Assembly (NCBI RefSeq): GCF_042679565.1
Contig: NZ_JBHTMY010000003.1
Coordinates: forward strand, 1,116,001 to 1,180,000
Direction of reading: 5' to 3'
Source: Namhaeicola litoreus
GTDB taxonomy: Bacteria > Bacteroidota > Bacteroidia > Flavobacteriales > Flavobacteriaceae
Length of the DNA: 64,000 bases
The position numbers were made by a program, and so were the translations under genes. Shown here piece after piece: positions 28,183 to 37,915 of the stretch. The notes under the pieces are model-generated. The model saw only the letters and a list, made by a program, of their open reading frames with translations, was not told the origin of the DNA and ran no database searches. How positions within the stretch are numbered: the first letter of the stretch is position 1; the number at the start of each line of letters is the position of its first letter.

Positions 28183-28227
28183 CCAAAATAAGATATAGCA
28201 GATTCTAGGGCATCCTGTACTATCTTG
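28183..28227 (-). promoter_or_regulatory. PUL operator-promoter, GH106-to-alginate-lyase-like operon
   Basis: Minus strand: CAGGAT (28212-28217), distal CAAGAT (28222-28227), 21 nt, then TATTTTGG (28183-28190), similar to TANNTTTG. The ATG is 18 nt further on. Confidence 0.75.
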
Positions 28228-28278
28228 TTTTTAGCCAGAGAATGAAGAATATCAGTAACTAAAAAAACACTTTTAAAT

Positions 28279-31200
28279 CTAATTTGTAACTGAAATTTTA
28301 CGCACAGTGTGAATAGAAACTGGTCCAACTAAGCCAGACGGCATCAAATCATCATTTTTATTATAAAAAGGGTAAGCAGAAAAAGTAGTTCTTTTGCCTG
28401 CAGGCATTGGTAAATTATCGGTGTACCAATTTGGCATGTTAGGAATTTCATTGCCATAAGAATCTATTGAGTACATGTCAGTTCTCTCGTAATGTTCATC
28501 TCCAATTAAACGATTCGTCCATGTATTCGTCACCTCAATTTCTAAGCTATTCTCACCTACTTTTACAAATTTTGAGATGTCAACTTTAAAGGGTGCAACC
28601 CATAAGGTTGATACTTCCTTACCGTTAAGTATTACCTTGGCAGCAATATTGACTTCTCCGAGATCTAATATTAGCTTTTCATTTTCTTTTATCTGACTTT
28701 TTTTTATGGAGAAACTTGTTTTATAATTCGCTGTTCCTGAGTAATGTTTAATATCAAAATTAGAAGATGTTGTCCAATCAAAAAGTCTATCAACCTTAAG
28801 TTGGTCAATATCTGATTCTTCTGAAAAAGCAATTATCCATAGGTTCTTTAATAAACTTGCCTGTGCCAAATCGGTAACATCAACGTTCTTCTCTTGACCA
28901 GAGAAAAATTTGATCGAATAATTTCCATTCATAGACACATCCATATCAATTCCTTTTTTCCCATTATAACTAAAAACCGGTGCGTCTGATGCCAAAGTCT
29001 TTAGATCAATTACATGTTCTTGGTCTACATTAGATTTTCTAAAAACAATAAAAGTTGACTCAGCTCCCTCCAGTACCAATGACATTTGAGTTCCTTCTTT
29101 GTTATTCTTAAAATAAGCAATTTGTTTGGTTTCACCCGTCATAGGATTCCATAATTCAGGTATTTTCCCTTTTAATGAAAACTGTAGATCTATTTTATGT
29201 TTTATTGAGTCTTGATTTGAGATAAAATATATTTCTTCATTTGGTGTGGAACGATGGATATAAGGTAAATATGATTTTTCATTTTTTGCCACCAAATCGT
29301 ACTGAATGCCATTTTCTTTAAACACATTATGCCAATCAAAAGTGGTAAAGGTTTTTTGTTTTTGCCAAATCTCGTCTAATAGTTTATTAAACAATATTTT
29401 ATCTTGCTCTGTATTTGCATAACCCGCAATTTTATGAGGTCTTTCGCCAATAATAATAATCCCTTTCCCTGCCAATTCATGAATTTTTAGCAAAGTATTG
29501 AGCGTAAGCCTTTCACAATTATGTAAAACCAATGCTTTATATTTTGTTCCTTCTGGGAGAAATAATTCACCATTCTTTACCTTAACTCTATTGAGCAAGG
29601 CATCTGTACTAATATTGTCAAAATTAATTTCTACAGGAATTTCAACGGAAAAAGAATTTCTTTTTGTGATAGAATTTGGTGAACCTTCACCAACGTAGAT
29701 CAATAAATCGGAAACTGGATTTCCTTGTCTTAACAAATAAGAACCGCGTGCGATATATTTAAACCACTCGGCACCAGCATTTTCCCACCAAGTTTGTGTT
29801 CTATCTATATGAGACCCCCATTGACTCATCGTCATACCCGGTTTTACGTGTGTATTAGCCTGATGAGCGAAGCGGTGAAACATAAATTCATTAATGCCTA
29901 AAATCCACGCCATATCGCCAGTTGTTTTTGAAAAACCCGGATGACCTCTCCAATTAATGTTGGATTGTGCAGAAAAAGATTCTGCCGAAACAATTTTTCT
30001 ACCATAAATTCTAGCACTCGAAACAGCAGTTTCTGTCTGATAACGTTGATGCATCCAAAACTCGCCCATTGGAATATCTGTTTCCTTCCCGGCATCTAAT
30101 TCATTAAATGGCGCATTAAAACTATAGGGTTCTATGTAACTTATAAGTCCATCATTATGGGTTAGTTCCGTAAAGTACCCAAAATAATTTTTTGTGATTA
30201 AATCGCTGTTCAATTTTCTTATTTCCCACAATATTTCATCGGAAACTTCTGCACTTTCGACTAATTTTCCTGAGTAAAGAGGTAAAAATGGAATAATAGA
30301 ATATCCATATGTTTTTTCAAAAATAGAAGCATAATCGTCAGTCCAATTTTGACCGCCCACTTCAAAGCTGTCAATTTCTAAATATTGTAATGCGTTTGGC
30401 GCTGTATCTTTTGAATTTTTCACAACTTTGCCAACATAAGCATCGTAATGAATTTTTAGTGCTTTTTTATCCATTTTATCTAACTCCAAACCTCGGCCCT
30501 CATCTGAAGCGGGAGAATTTACCGCACCAGTTGTTGTAAAACCAAAACGCATGACGGTCCATTTTCCTTGAGGTAAATTTGCTTTGAGTAAACCATTTTG
30601 ATTCATAAGAGAAGTCAAATCTAAGATGGTGTTCTTTTTAATAATTTCAACGCTTTCATCGGTCTTGATTGGGGCGAGCCTATCATTTTCTATTTTAAAC
30701 AATGAAGTTTTTGCTAAATAATTAACGTAATTCATTCTTTTACTGAATCTTAGCTCCATAATTTCGTAATCATCTTCTGTTTCAATTCTAAAAAAACGCG
30801 CTGTGATTTCCGGAAAACTTTCTTCGATTGCAAATTCTCTTTTGGATAATCTTTTCAGATCAAAAGTTTTTACTTTTTTAAAGTCAACCCCATCATCAGA
30901 GCAAAACAACGTAGATTTTCTGCTTCCGGCAATGGTTTTTGTCAAGGCCATATGGATAGATTGAATACCATAAGGTTTACCAAAATCAAACTGAATCCAA
31001 TTTTTATTTTCCAGTGAAGAGTGTAAAACCGTAGGTTTATCCCAATTTCCATCAGAAATGAGCCCGGTATCCAATTTTAAATCAGAAGAAGTAATTAGAG
31101 GTTTTATCTTGTTATCTTCCAATTCAGACGAAAAAGCGGGGTACGCCAAAACAGCTACATCTTTGTAAAAATCTTCTCGAGCTGTTGGTCTATTAAGGTT

Positions 31201-31650
31201 CAATAAGACTTCTCCTCCATCCACAATTTCCTCAGTCCAAACAATCATTTTCATGGAGTTTTCCGGAGTAATCCAAGGACCCCCACTTGAAGTCCAACCA
31301 TCACTATTATGTACACCAAAACTCAATCCTAAGCGCTCGCACTCTTCGGCAGCGTGTCTTATCAATTCATGGTGTTTATCCGAATTAAAAAGAACTTTCC
31401 CTTTGGGAATTGTATGCGTGACATTAAAAAGTAAAATACCTCCAATGCCTACTTTTTGAATGGCATCCAGATCCTTTGTTAAACCCTCTTTAGACATATT
31501 GCTACTCATGGCGTGCATCCAGGCTCGGGGTTTTGCGCGCTCAGGTGGATTTTTAAAATTCTCTTCTAAGGATTTTTCTTCTTGCCCAAAAAATGGCCAT
31601 GAGCCAAAAAAAACCAAAAGAAAAATAAAACAGTATTTTATGTTTTTCAT
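28279..31650 (-). CDS. GH106 alpha-L-rhamnosidase (copy B, soluble secreted)
   Basis: A 1123-residue GH106 enzyme with a plain signal peptide (ending FFGQ), so unlike copy A it is not a lipoprotein. Same landmarks: FKNPPERAKPRAWMHAMSSN, GIGGILLFNVTH, FGVHNSDGWTSSGGPW, IEPYSFNAPFNELDAG, GEFWMHQRYQTE, SAESFSAQ, FMFHRFAHQANT, and a C-terminal GH2-like domain (EVTNTWTNRLIGDEHY). Its ATG overlaps the stop of the DUF1961 gene by 4 nt, so translation is probably coupled. It is the last gene of the operon starting at 34076. Two GH106 enzymes may act on different neighbours (sulfated versus plain, or xylose- versus uronate-linked); that is inference. Confidence 0.9.
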   Translation of the reverse strand: MKNIKYCFIFLLVFFGSWPFFGQEEKSLEENFKNPPERAKPRAWMHAMSSNMSKEGLTKDLDAIQKVGIGGILLFNVTHTIPKGKVLFNSDKHHELIRHAAEECERLGLSFGVHNSDGWTSSGGPWITPENSMKMIVWTEEIVDGGEVLLNLNRPTAREDFYKDVAVLAYPAFSSELEDNKIKPLITSSDLKLDTGLISDGNWDKPTVLHSSLENKNWIQFDFGKPYGIQSIHMALTKTIAGSRKSTLFCSDDGVDFKKVKTFDLKRLSKREFAIEESFPEITARFFRIETEDDYEIMELRFSKRMNYVNYLAKTSLFKIENDRLAPIKTDESVEIIKKNTILDLTSLMNQNGLLKANLPQGKWTVMRFGFTTTGAVNSPASDEGRGLELDKMDKKALKIHYDAYVGKVVKNSKDTAPNALQYLEIDSFEVGGQNWTDDYASIFEKTYGYSIIPFLPLYSGKLVESAEVSDEILWEIRKLNSDLITKNYFGYFTELTHNDGLISYIEPYSFNAPFNELDAGKETDIPMGEFWMHQRYQTETAVSSARIYGRKIVSAESFSAQSNINWRGHPGFSKTTGDMAWILGINEFMFHRFAHQANTHVKPGMTMSQWGSHIDRTQTWWENAGAEWFKYIARGSYLLRQGNPVSDLLIYVGEGSPNSITKRNSFSVEIPVEINFDNISTDALLNRVKVKNGELFLPEGTKYKALVLHNCERLTLNTLLKIHELAGKGIIIIGERPHKIAGYANTEQDKILFNKLLDEIWQKQKTFTTFDWHNVFKENGIQYDLVAKNEKSYLPYIHRSTPNEEIYFISNQDSIKHKIDLQFSLKGKIPELWNPMTGETKQIAYFKNNKEGTQMSLVLEGAESTFIVFRKSNVDQEHVIDLKTLASDAPVFSYNGKKGIDMDVSMNGNYSIKFFSGQEKNVDVTDLAQASLLKNLWIIAFSEESDIDQLKVDRLFDWTTSSNFDIKHYSGTANYKTSFSIKKSQIKENEKLILDLGEVNIAAKVILNGKEVSTLWVAPFKVDISKFVKVGENSLEIEVTNTWTNRLIGDEHYERTDMYSIDSYGNEIPNMPNWYTDNLPMPAGKRTTFSAYPFYNKNDDLMPSGLVGPVSIHTVRKISVTN

Positions 31651-32474
31651 TTTTGTGAGTATATCTTGAAATTTTCATAAAATGCAGATCTTGCAAACAT
31701 ATGCCTTAACCCCACTCTACCCTCTATAATTGGTTCTTTTAAAGTGAGATCCCAACAAAATAATTCATCTTTATCATCTCCTTGTACCTTAAAAAAAAGT
31801 TTTTCTTTTGTCTTGAGCACGGTTATATGATATGTTACATCCGTTTTAAAAATACCCTTTAAATCATCATATGATGGATCTATAACAAGGTCTTTAAAAG
31901 TCAATTCATTTGTCACGGGATACCTTCTCGCTCTAACATATTCCTTTCCATTAGAAAAAGCGGCATAACTAATATGGAGTGCATTCATGTTGTTGAAATA
32001 TGTAGACATCGAAGGTACCTTTCTCAGGTCATTCCATTTTGAAATATCTTTTTCATAAGGCGTAACTCCTTTTCCAGTTGCTTGAAGGTATATTATGACG
32101 ACATATTTGTTCATCGTGTCTTTTTTAGTGAAATCAAATTCAACTTTCACATTACCTTCAAAGGAATCATTTGTCCAAAGTACCGCATGATGTGAGTCAT
32201 TGCCCTCTTTTGGACCTGCGCTAAATAAAAAGCCATTACTTTTATTGACTACCTTGGCAAGCTTTCCATCTAAAAACCATTGCTCTTGCCATTTTTTATT
32301 AATATTTTGTTCAAATGAAAGTGTCCAATTTTCCGCTTTAATTAAATCTTTAAATTCCACAATTTCATCTACTGCTATTTGACTAAAAGCTGAGATTGAC
32401 CAAAGAAATAAAAAAAATAATCCTATTTTTTTTGACTTAATTGATCTATATTTTTTCATCAACCCCTTATTCAT
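31647..32474 (-). CDS. DUF1961 family secreted protein
   Basis: A 275-residue exported protein (signal ending ISAFSQ) with a single concanavalin-like beta-jelly roll of the DUF1961 type. Seen are LSFEQNINKKWQEQWFLDGK, GPKEGNDSHHAVLWTND, KVEFDFTKKD, YLQATGKGVTPYEKDI, VRARRYPV, and the closing GRVGLRHMFARSAFYENFKIY. The conserved His pair in DSHHAVLW and the Arg-rich YVRARRYP could form an active site, since a jelly-roll lyase or hydrolase is possible, but I know no proven activity for this group. Sandwiched between a propeller lyase candidate (264 nt upstream) and GH106 copy B (4-nt overlap), it likely acts on the same oligosaccharides. Confidence 0.72.
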   Translation of the reverse strand: MNKGLMKKYRSIKSKKIGLFFLFLWSISAFSQIAVDEIVEFKDLIKAENWTLSFEQNINKKWQEQWFLDGKLAKVVNKSNGFLFSAGPKEGNDSHHAVLWTNDSFEGNVKVEFDFTKKDTMNKYVVIIYLQATGKGVTPYEKDISKWNDLRKVPSMSTYFNNMNALHISYAAFSNGKEYVRARRYPVTNELTFKDLVIDPSYDDLKGIFKTDVTYHITVLKTKEKLFFKVQGDDKDELFCWDLTLKEPIIEGRVGLRHMFARSAFYENFKIYSQK

Positions 32475-32738
32475 TTTAAGGTTATTAGTAGATAAATCTT
32501 TTTAGAAATTATTTCGTTATCTGCTGTTATATGTAAAAATAGATTCCATTTCTAAATTTTCTCATTATTATTTCATTAGAAACTTCTTTATTCCCATTGA
32601 GATCATTCGTCCGATGTAACTATTAATAAAATATTCCTTATTGATTTTATCTGTTTTAACAGTATTTGAACTTTCAATTAGAATATAAACAGTTAAACCT
32701 TTTACTTTCAAGGACCTCATCAAACATACAAGAGTATA

Positions 32739-34076
32739 TTAATTTATGTCATATTCCAACAAATGAATAGGTTGAGCTTGCCCACTACTCTCTTCCATTG
32801 CATAAAAAAACAATTTACCATTATCAAAATACGTATTTCCATGTCGGAATTTTGGTCCTGTCTTATTATGATAAATTACTTTCCAATCATTTGTTCCTTC
32901 TGGAGTGCTTTGTATTATTGGATATCCATTTTCTAATCCCACCAAAAATACGGTCTGATTAAAACTATACATATCCCCGATTGGAGTATCTATCACATGA
33001 CTAAATTCTTTGTCTGACGCACTTTTAAAATAATGAACACCTTTCCCATTCAAGACTGAGATAAAGTGAATTGCACCAGATTCTGTCACCGTCCATGAAG
33101 GACCACTGGTAATTTTATTACCCATTCCGAGTTCAGTAGGTTCTCCTAATTTTAATGGCTTAGGGCTTTCGATCGGAAAATTTAGCAGTTCTCCTTGCGC
33201 ATTATACCAATCGCCATCACCGCTTGGTAAATCGGAATAGGCATAAAACAAACCTGAATTATTGGTGTAAGCATTTGTAGGAAAATCTTTAAATCGAACG
33301 GAAAAACCTGTTCTAATTTTTCCGTGCAGGTATTTAAAACTTCCATAAATACTATATGTTTCTTGCTCATTTCCTTGAAATCCATTATTGAAATTAGTTG
33401 TTTTAGACCAACCGTTTTTACTGTATAATGCAAAGGATTGGTTTCCGTTTCCAGAACCTCCTAAGCGCCATACTGCAAAAAGTTCCCCATTATCATTTCT
33501 AAAAAAATTAGGGTAAGTTACTCTTTCATAATTTTCTCCAAGTTTTAAATAGTTTCTTTTGGGATTAAAGAGATCGATTGTAAACTCTTCATCAGAAACA
33601 ATAGCGGCATTTGGTTTTGATATTCGATAATTAAAATAATCTTCAGGAAAATCCCTAGCGGAGTATGCATGCATGTCATACAGCAAATGGATGGTATTAT
33701 CAACAGTGCTAATGCCAATTGCAATTGTATTATGAGAATCACCAATTTTTTTATTTCCTCGATACCCAATGTGGGTTTTAGGGAATTCTATTGTTTTCCA
33801 AATATCTTCTCCAATTTTTTTACGTGAAAGCATTACGTGCATATCGTCCATACCACCGCGATACCAGGTGACGAAAATATAACCATCCACCACGTCTATG
33901 CAATCGCCATGGGGTGTTATTCTTCTTCCAAAATGAAATTTCTCATCTTTTTTTCCTTCAAAATAAAGACCGCGATCCGTAATTTTTGTAGATTTTTTTA
34001 ATTTTATTTGACTTTGGGCTAAAGGAATTGCGATAAAGTGTAAAAGTAAAATAAGTAATAAAATCCATTTTTTCAT
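32739..34076 (-). CDS. BNR_4 beta-propeller protein, candidate ulvan lyase (PL25/PL24-like)
   Basis: A 445-residue secreted protein (signal ending PLAQS) with the BNR_4 propeller fold. Candidate catalytic residues, aligned with the second propeller at 16805-18187, are His in DSHNTIAIG (about 114), Tyr in VTYPNFF (about 187), and Arg in WRLGGSGNGN (about 203). From memory the characterised PL25 ulvan lyase uses a His-Tyr-Arg set with very similar spacing. A further His, in YDMHAYSARDF, could neutralise the uronate. It is the first gene of its operon with a near-perfect operator. It would make the first cuts in the polymer, or cut oligosaccharides in the periplasm. Unlike the other copy it is not a lipoprotein. 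Confidence 0.75.
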   Translation of the reverse strand: MKKWILLLILLLHFIAIPLAQSQIKLKKSTKITDRGLYFEGKKDEKFHFGRRITPHGDCIDVVDGYIFVTWYRGGMDDMHVMLSRKKIGEDIWKTIEFPKTHIGYRGNKKIGDSHNTIAIGISTVDNTIHLLYDMHAYSARDFPEDYFNYRISKPNAAIVSDEEFTIDLFNPKRNYLKLGENYERVTYPNFFRNDNGELFAVWRLGGSGNGNQSFALYSKNGWSKTTNFNNGFQGNEQETYSIYGSFKYLHGKIRTGFSVRFKDFPTNAYTNNSGLFYAYSDLPSGDGDWYNAQGELLNFPIESPKPLKLGEPTELGMGNKITSGPSWTVTESGAIHFISVLNGKGVHYFKSASDKEFSHVIDTPIGDMYSFNQTVFLVGLENGYPIIQSTPEGTNDWKVIYHNKTGPKFRHGNTYFDNGKLFFYAMEESSGQAQPIHLLEYDIN

Positions 34077-34108
34077 AACTGTATTTGATTACCTTATAAA
34101 GTTTCCGA

Positions 34109-34153
34109 TAAACTTAAGTTCTTTATAGCCAGTTGCCATCCTGTGCTATCCTG
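34109..34153 (-). promoter_or_regulatory. PUL operator-promoter, propeller lyase/DUF1961/GH106 operon
   Basis: Minus strand: two perfect half-sites CAGGAT at 34138-34143 and 34148-34153, 4 nt apart, then 21 nt and TAAGTTTA (34109-34116). Confidence 0.75.
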
Positions 34154-34327
34154 ATTTAGAGGAATTGACAATTGACAGATTTTACTCAGTCCTATTATAC
34201 TCTCCAAACAAAAAAGTAAAATTTAAAAAATACGGAAACCTTTAGGATGCCTTCAAACCAAATCTGGCGTTGGTAATACAAAAAAAAAAGCTAGAACTGG
34301 TAAAAAAGCAATCTTTTACATTACTTT

Positions 34328-37300
34328 TTAAAATGAATTTACAACAAGTTTTATTTCATTTACACCAGGATAAAGTCTAATCGATCCAAAAGACAAATTT
34401 ACTTTCTTCCCGTTTAACGTAATCACATCCTCAGTCTTTGCGTCAATTTCAAACTCTGCTACCATATTTGCAGGAATCTCAATCTGATAGGTTTGCGCCC
34501 TGGGCCCATTCACATTAAAATTTCCCTTTATTGTACCCAAAACTGTAGGCACCTCAATAGAACTACTATTTAAGTTACTCATCTGAGGTTTGATTGTCGC
34601 AACGCAAAATCCAGGGGTTTTTGGTCTAATACCCCATAATCCTCGGGGTATAGCATTTGCCGGTACTGCTCCCCAAGCATGATTCCAATCTAAATTATTC
34701 TTGTACTTCAAGTCCCAAGCTTCAAGTGTGATCGTCGAACCAACGCGTATCATATTATACCAACTTCTTTCTGAGGTACTGGATAATAAATCAAGCGCAT
34801 AATCTGCTTCTCCCGCATTGTAGAGTCCATCCATCAAAAACTGAGAACCATATACGCTACAAGCCATACCCCGAGATTTTATAAATTTAACTACAGATTC
34901 AAAGTTCTCTGCTGGAACCATTCCGAATGCCAATGGCATCATATTGGCGTGTAAAGATGCATGATCGGTTCCGATGCCATCGATATAAATCCCTCGTTCT
35001 TTGTCAAACATATTTTCATTTAAAGCCTTTTTTACTTTAGCGGCTCTCAATTCAAAGTCTAAAGCCTCTTGTGTTTTACCTAGCATGCCAGCAAATTCTG
35101 CCATGATTTTCATGTTTTCATAAAAAAAAGCATTAATTACTGTGTTATAAGGTTGAAAAATGAAGCCATCTCTTTCACCTAAATTGTTCGGGTCTCCGCC
35201 CCAACCTGCAGATGGCCAATCGACAATATCTGTTAATGGTTTACTGTAACCCTCTTTAAATCCAAGCTTGTACATAAATTCTGGCGTTACTTTTTCTGAA
35301 GTTATCAAACCCTCCTCATTTGAAAGTTCATATAGCGTTTTGTGTTTTAAGGCTTCGTAGTATTTTTCAATAAGTTCAGTATTACCTGTATACATATAAT
35401 CCGCATAAAACAATAAGGCAACATGTTGTTGCCATTCTGTTGGCCAAGTTGGATGTTCCATAAAGTACTCTATGGTTCGTCTTGCCATGGCATATTCTCT
35501 ATCGGTTGTATAGTGGCTTAGTTGATTTAAATAGGCATCTGCTTCATAGGGAATTCTCTCTCTATCACCATCTACATATAAACCATTAAAAGTTGTCGCT
35601 TTTATAGAATATTTACACAGATCCCAAACTTGATTCAAAATATCATTATCGCTTTGAAAACTACTTGCATCTTCATCCCAATAGGTATGGTACACCAGTT
35701 GTTCGATATCATCTGCCACCATTGTTTCTTGGGCACCTTCTATTTCTGCATATCTAAATGGCATTAGTACCGGAAATCCCTTTGGCAAAGGAATTGCCTT
35801 ATCGGGCAATGTATTTCTTACATCAGGTTTTATCGCAATTTGATAATTCGTTTTACCAGGTTTTACGTCTACCGTCACCTCTTGATAACGAATATGACTC
35901 TTTTCAAATGGTTTTCGATTGATATTTTTACCCTCTAATTGTTCTCCAATTCTAACTGTTAAGGTATGTGGTTTTTTAGCTTTGTATTGAAAATCTATTG
36001 TTGAAAATGCCGCCTTACCAAAATCTATAAAATAGAAATCGCCTCTTTTTTCAAAGTTTGCCGGTTTTATTTTACTCAGTACAAACTTATTTTCGGTAGA
36101 AATCATATAATTACTGCTCTTCCCTATTGTAAACTTTTGCGCTTCAGAATAATCTACCAGGCGATTGTCTTCATCCCAAATTCTTACTTTCCAGTAATAG
36201 GTTTTTCCTATTCCAAGAGGGCTACCATTGTATTCTATATTACTCGAAGCATTTGTGCGTACTTGTTGGCTATCCCAAACATCTCCATTATTGCTATCTA
36301 TAATTTCTTTAGTTGAGGCTACCAAGATCTGATAGGCAGACTGAAACCTAGACTCTGCAGGAACTGTCCATCCAAATTCTGGTCTATTATCTAAAATTTC
36401 AACTTCTGTACTTGGATCTCTGATGAGCTCAACGGTCAAATCTTTTGGGGCCGATCTGTATTTATTACTATTTCGTTTTATGAGTTCATCGCATTTAATT
36501 CTTAAGGCAGCAGCAATTTTTTGATGTTTTTTATCTCCAATAAGGTTTTTAATTTCTTTTGGGTCATCTTTGAGGTTATACAACTCTTCTATGGTTTTGT
36601 CGTTTACATATCTAAAGTATTTCCACTCTTTGGTTCGCACCCCTTCACTTGGTGGTATTTGACTAAAATCCCAAATATGCTCAATAAGAACAGTATCTCT
36701 GCCAATGGTATTGGTTTCTCTATTCACAATAGACATTAAACTTTTTCCCTGCCATGTTTTGGGAGCTGAAATTCCCGCAATATCTGCAATTGTGGAGGGT
36801 ATATCAATATTCAAAGCCATATCACTAATATCTTGGTGTTTCTTTATTCTTGGATCATAAACAATTAAAGGAACACGAATAGAGTTGTCATACATAAGCC
36901 ATTTTCCTGCTAATTGGCGTTCTCCAAGAAAATAACCATTATCACCCATCAAAATAATCACCGTATTATTGTTTAAACCTTTTTGCTTTAGCTTTTCTCT
37001 GATTTTTGTAATCTCCATGTCAATTCCAGAGATCATGCGGTAATATCCTTTAAGACTATGCTGATATTTTTCCGGTGTGTCATAACGCCATGTCCAACGA
37101 AGCCTATTAAAACCATCTCTCACCATTTTAGGTTGAGCTAAAAAATATTTATCATCACCTAATTCTGGCTCCGGTATGGTGGTATTTACCAGAAGATTAT
37201 TAGTGCTTTCTTGCCAGAAATATTGATCCATTGCCGAGTCATGGGCATGAGGAGCACTAAAGCTTAGTGATAGACAAAATGGTCTATCGGTTGAGACCTT

Positions 37301-37876
37301 ATCAATAAAATCCAGCGCTTTTTGACCCGTATATCGGGTTAAATGAACAGTATCGTTCCCTATAGTTTTATAAAAGTACCCTCTCTTATCCTTGTATTGA
37401 TTATTTCTATCATAAGATTCGTATTCATCGAACTGCTTATCTAAATCGTCATACCGCACACCATATTTTCCATAGAAACCTGTATAGTAGCCATTATTTT
37501 TCAGAAGTGCAGGATAAGAATTTGCCATATATTCTTCTCTTACATTGCCGGTTTGAAAATTAAAGTTATGAGATCGTTCGTGCAAACCAGTTAAAATACT
37601 GGCTCTACTTGCCGCACAAATAGGTGTAGTGACAAGAGCATTTGTAAAGTATGTGCCAGATTTTGCCAAATTATCCATTTCTGGTGTTTGAACAAATTTA
37701 TTCCCAGCATAACCAATCGCATCAAAACGCTGATCGTCTGTTAGAATAAAAATAATGTTTGGCTTTTGATCTAATACTGAATCACTCCGTTGTGCAGAAA
37801 CAGCCAAAGAATAAATCAATATGTTAACAAATAAAAAGAAGTATTTTACCATTTTCATAGACAGGTGTTTAGTCAT
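34328..37876 (-). CDS. Bifunctional S1 sulfatase-GH78 alpha-L-rhamnosidase fusion
   Basis: A 1182-residue secreted protein (signal ending SLAVSAQ) with two enzymes in one chain. Residues about 37-470 are an S1 sulfatase: TDDQR (46-50), formylglycine motif CAASR (Cys87) with ASILTG, and ILMGDNGYFLG. From about 480 a GH78 rhamnosidase begins with a fibronectin-like domain (RPEFGWTVP, KTYYWKVRIWDED). It continues with a jelly roll, an (alpha/alpha)6 barrel with the acid motif DGDRERIPYEAD near residue 770, the candidate base in TITLEAWD, and a C-terminal beta domain. A fusion of this type (S1_25 plus GH78) is known from the ulvan PUL of Formosa agariphila, as I recall. It would desulfate and then cleave rhamnose. 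Monocistronic, with a perfect operator. Confidence 0.92.
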   Translation of the reverse strand: MTKHLSMKMVKYFFLFVNILIYSLAVSAQRSDSVLDQKPNIIFILTDDQRFDAIGYAGNKFVQTPEMDNLAKSGTYFTNALVTTPICAASRASILTGLHERSHNFNFQTGNVREEYMANSYPALLKNNGYYTGFYGKYGVRYDDLDKQFDEYESYDRNNQYKDKRGYFYKTIGNDTVHLTRYTGQKALDFIDKVSTDRPFCLSLSFSAPHAHDSAMDQYFWQESTNNLLVNTTIPEPELGDDKYFLAQPKMVRDGFNRLRWTWRYDTPEKYQHSLKGYYRMISGIDMEITKIREKLKQKGLNNNTVIILMGDNGYFLGERQLAGKWLMYDNSIRVPLIVYDPRIKKHQDISDMALNIDIPSTIADIAGISAPKTWQGKSLMSIVNRETNTIGRDTVLIEHIWDFSQIPPSEGVRTKEWKYFRYVNDKTIEELYNLKDDPKEIKNLIGDKKHQKIAAALRIKCDELIKRNSNKYRSAPKDLTVELIRDPSTEVEILDNRPEFGWTVPAESRFQSAYQILVASTKEIIDSNNGDVWDSQQVRTNASSNIEYNGSPLGIGKTYYWKVRIWDEDNRLVDYSEAQKFTIGKSSNYMISTENKFVLSKIKPANFEKRGDFYFIDFGKAAFSTIDFQYKAKKPHTLTVRIGEQLEGKNINRKPFEKSHIRYQEVTVDVKPGKTNYQIAIKPDVRNTLPDKAIPLPKGFPVLMPFRYAEIEGAQETMVADDIEQLVYHTYWDEDASSFQSDNDILNQVWDLCKYSIKATTFNGLYVDGDRERIPYEADAYLNQLSHYTTDREYAMARRTIEYFMEHPTWPTEWQQHVALLFYADYMYTGNTELIEKYYEALKHKTLYELSNEEGLITSEKVTPEFMYKLGFKEGYSKPLTDIVDWPSAGWGGDPNNLGERDGFIFQPYNTVINAFFYENMKIMAEFAGMLGKTQEALDFELRAAKVKKALNENMFDKERGIYIDGIGTDHASLHANMMPLAFGMVPAENFESVVKFIKSRGMACSVYGSQFLMDGLYNAGEADYALDLLSSTSERSWYNMIRVGSTITLEAWDLKYKNNLDWNHAWGAVPANAIPRGLWGIRPKTPGFCVATIKPQMSNLNSSSIEVPTVLGTIKGNFNVNGPRAQTYQIEIPANMVAEFEIDAKTEDVITLNGKKVNLSFGSIRLYPGVNEIKLVVNSF

Positions 37877-37915
37877 GATGCATATGCTTTACAAGATAAT
37901 AGATTACCACTAATT

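Noticed and set aside
32583..32730. About 50 codons open on the minus strand between the propeller lyase and DUF1961 genes
   Set aside because: No recognisable motif, no signal peptide and weak start context; it may be chance or a remnant.
34262..34325. A weak hairpin followed by a T-run downstream of the sulfatase-GH78 gene
   Set aside because: The stem is only about 6 A/T-rich pairs and the T-run is displaced, so it does not reach the standard of the other terminators.
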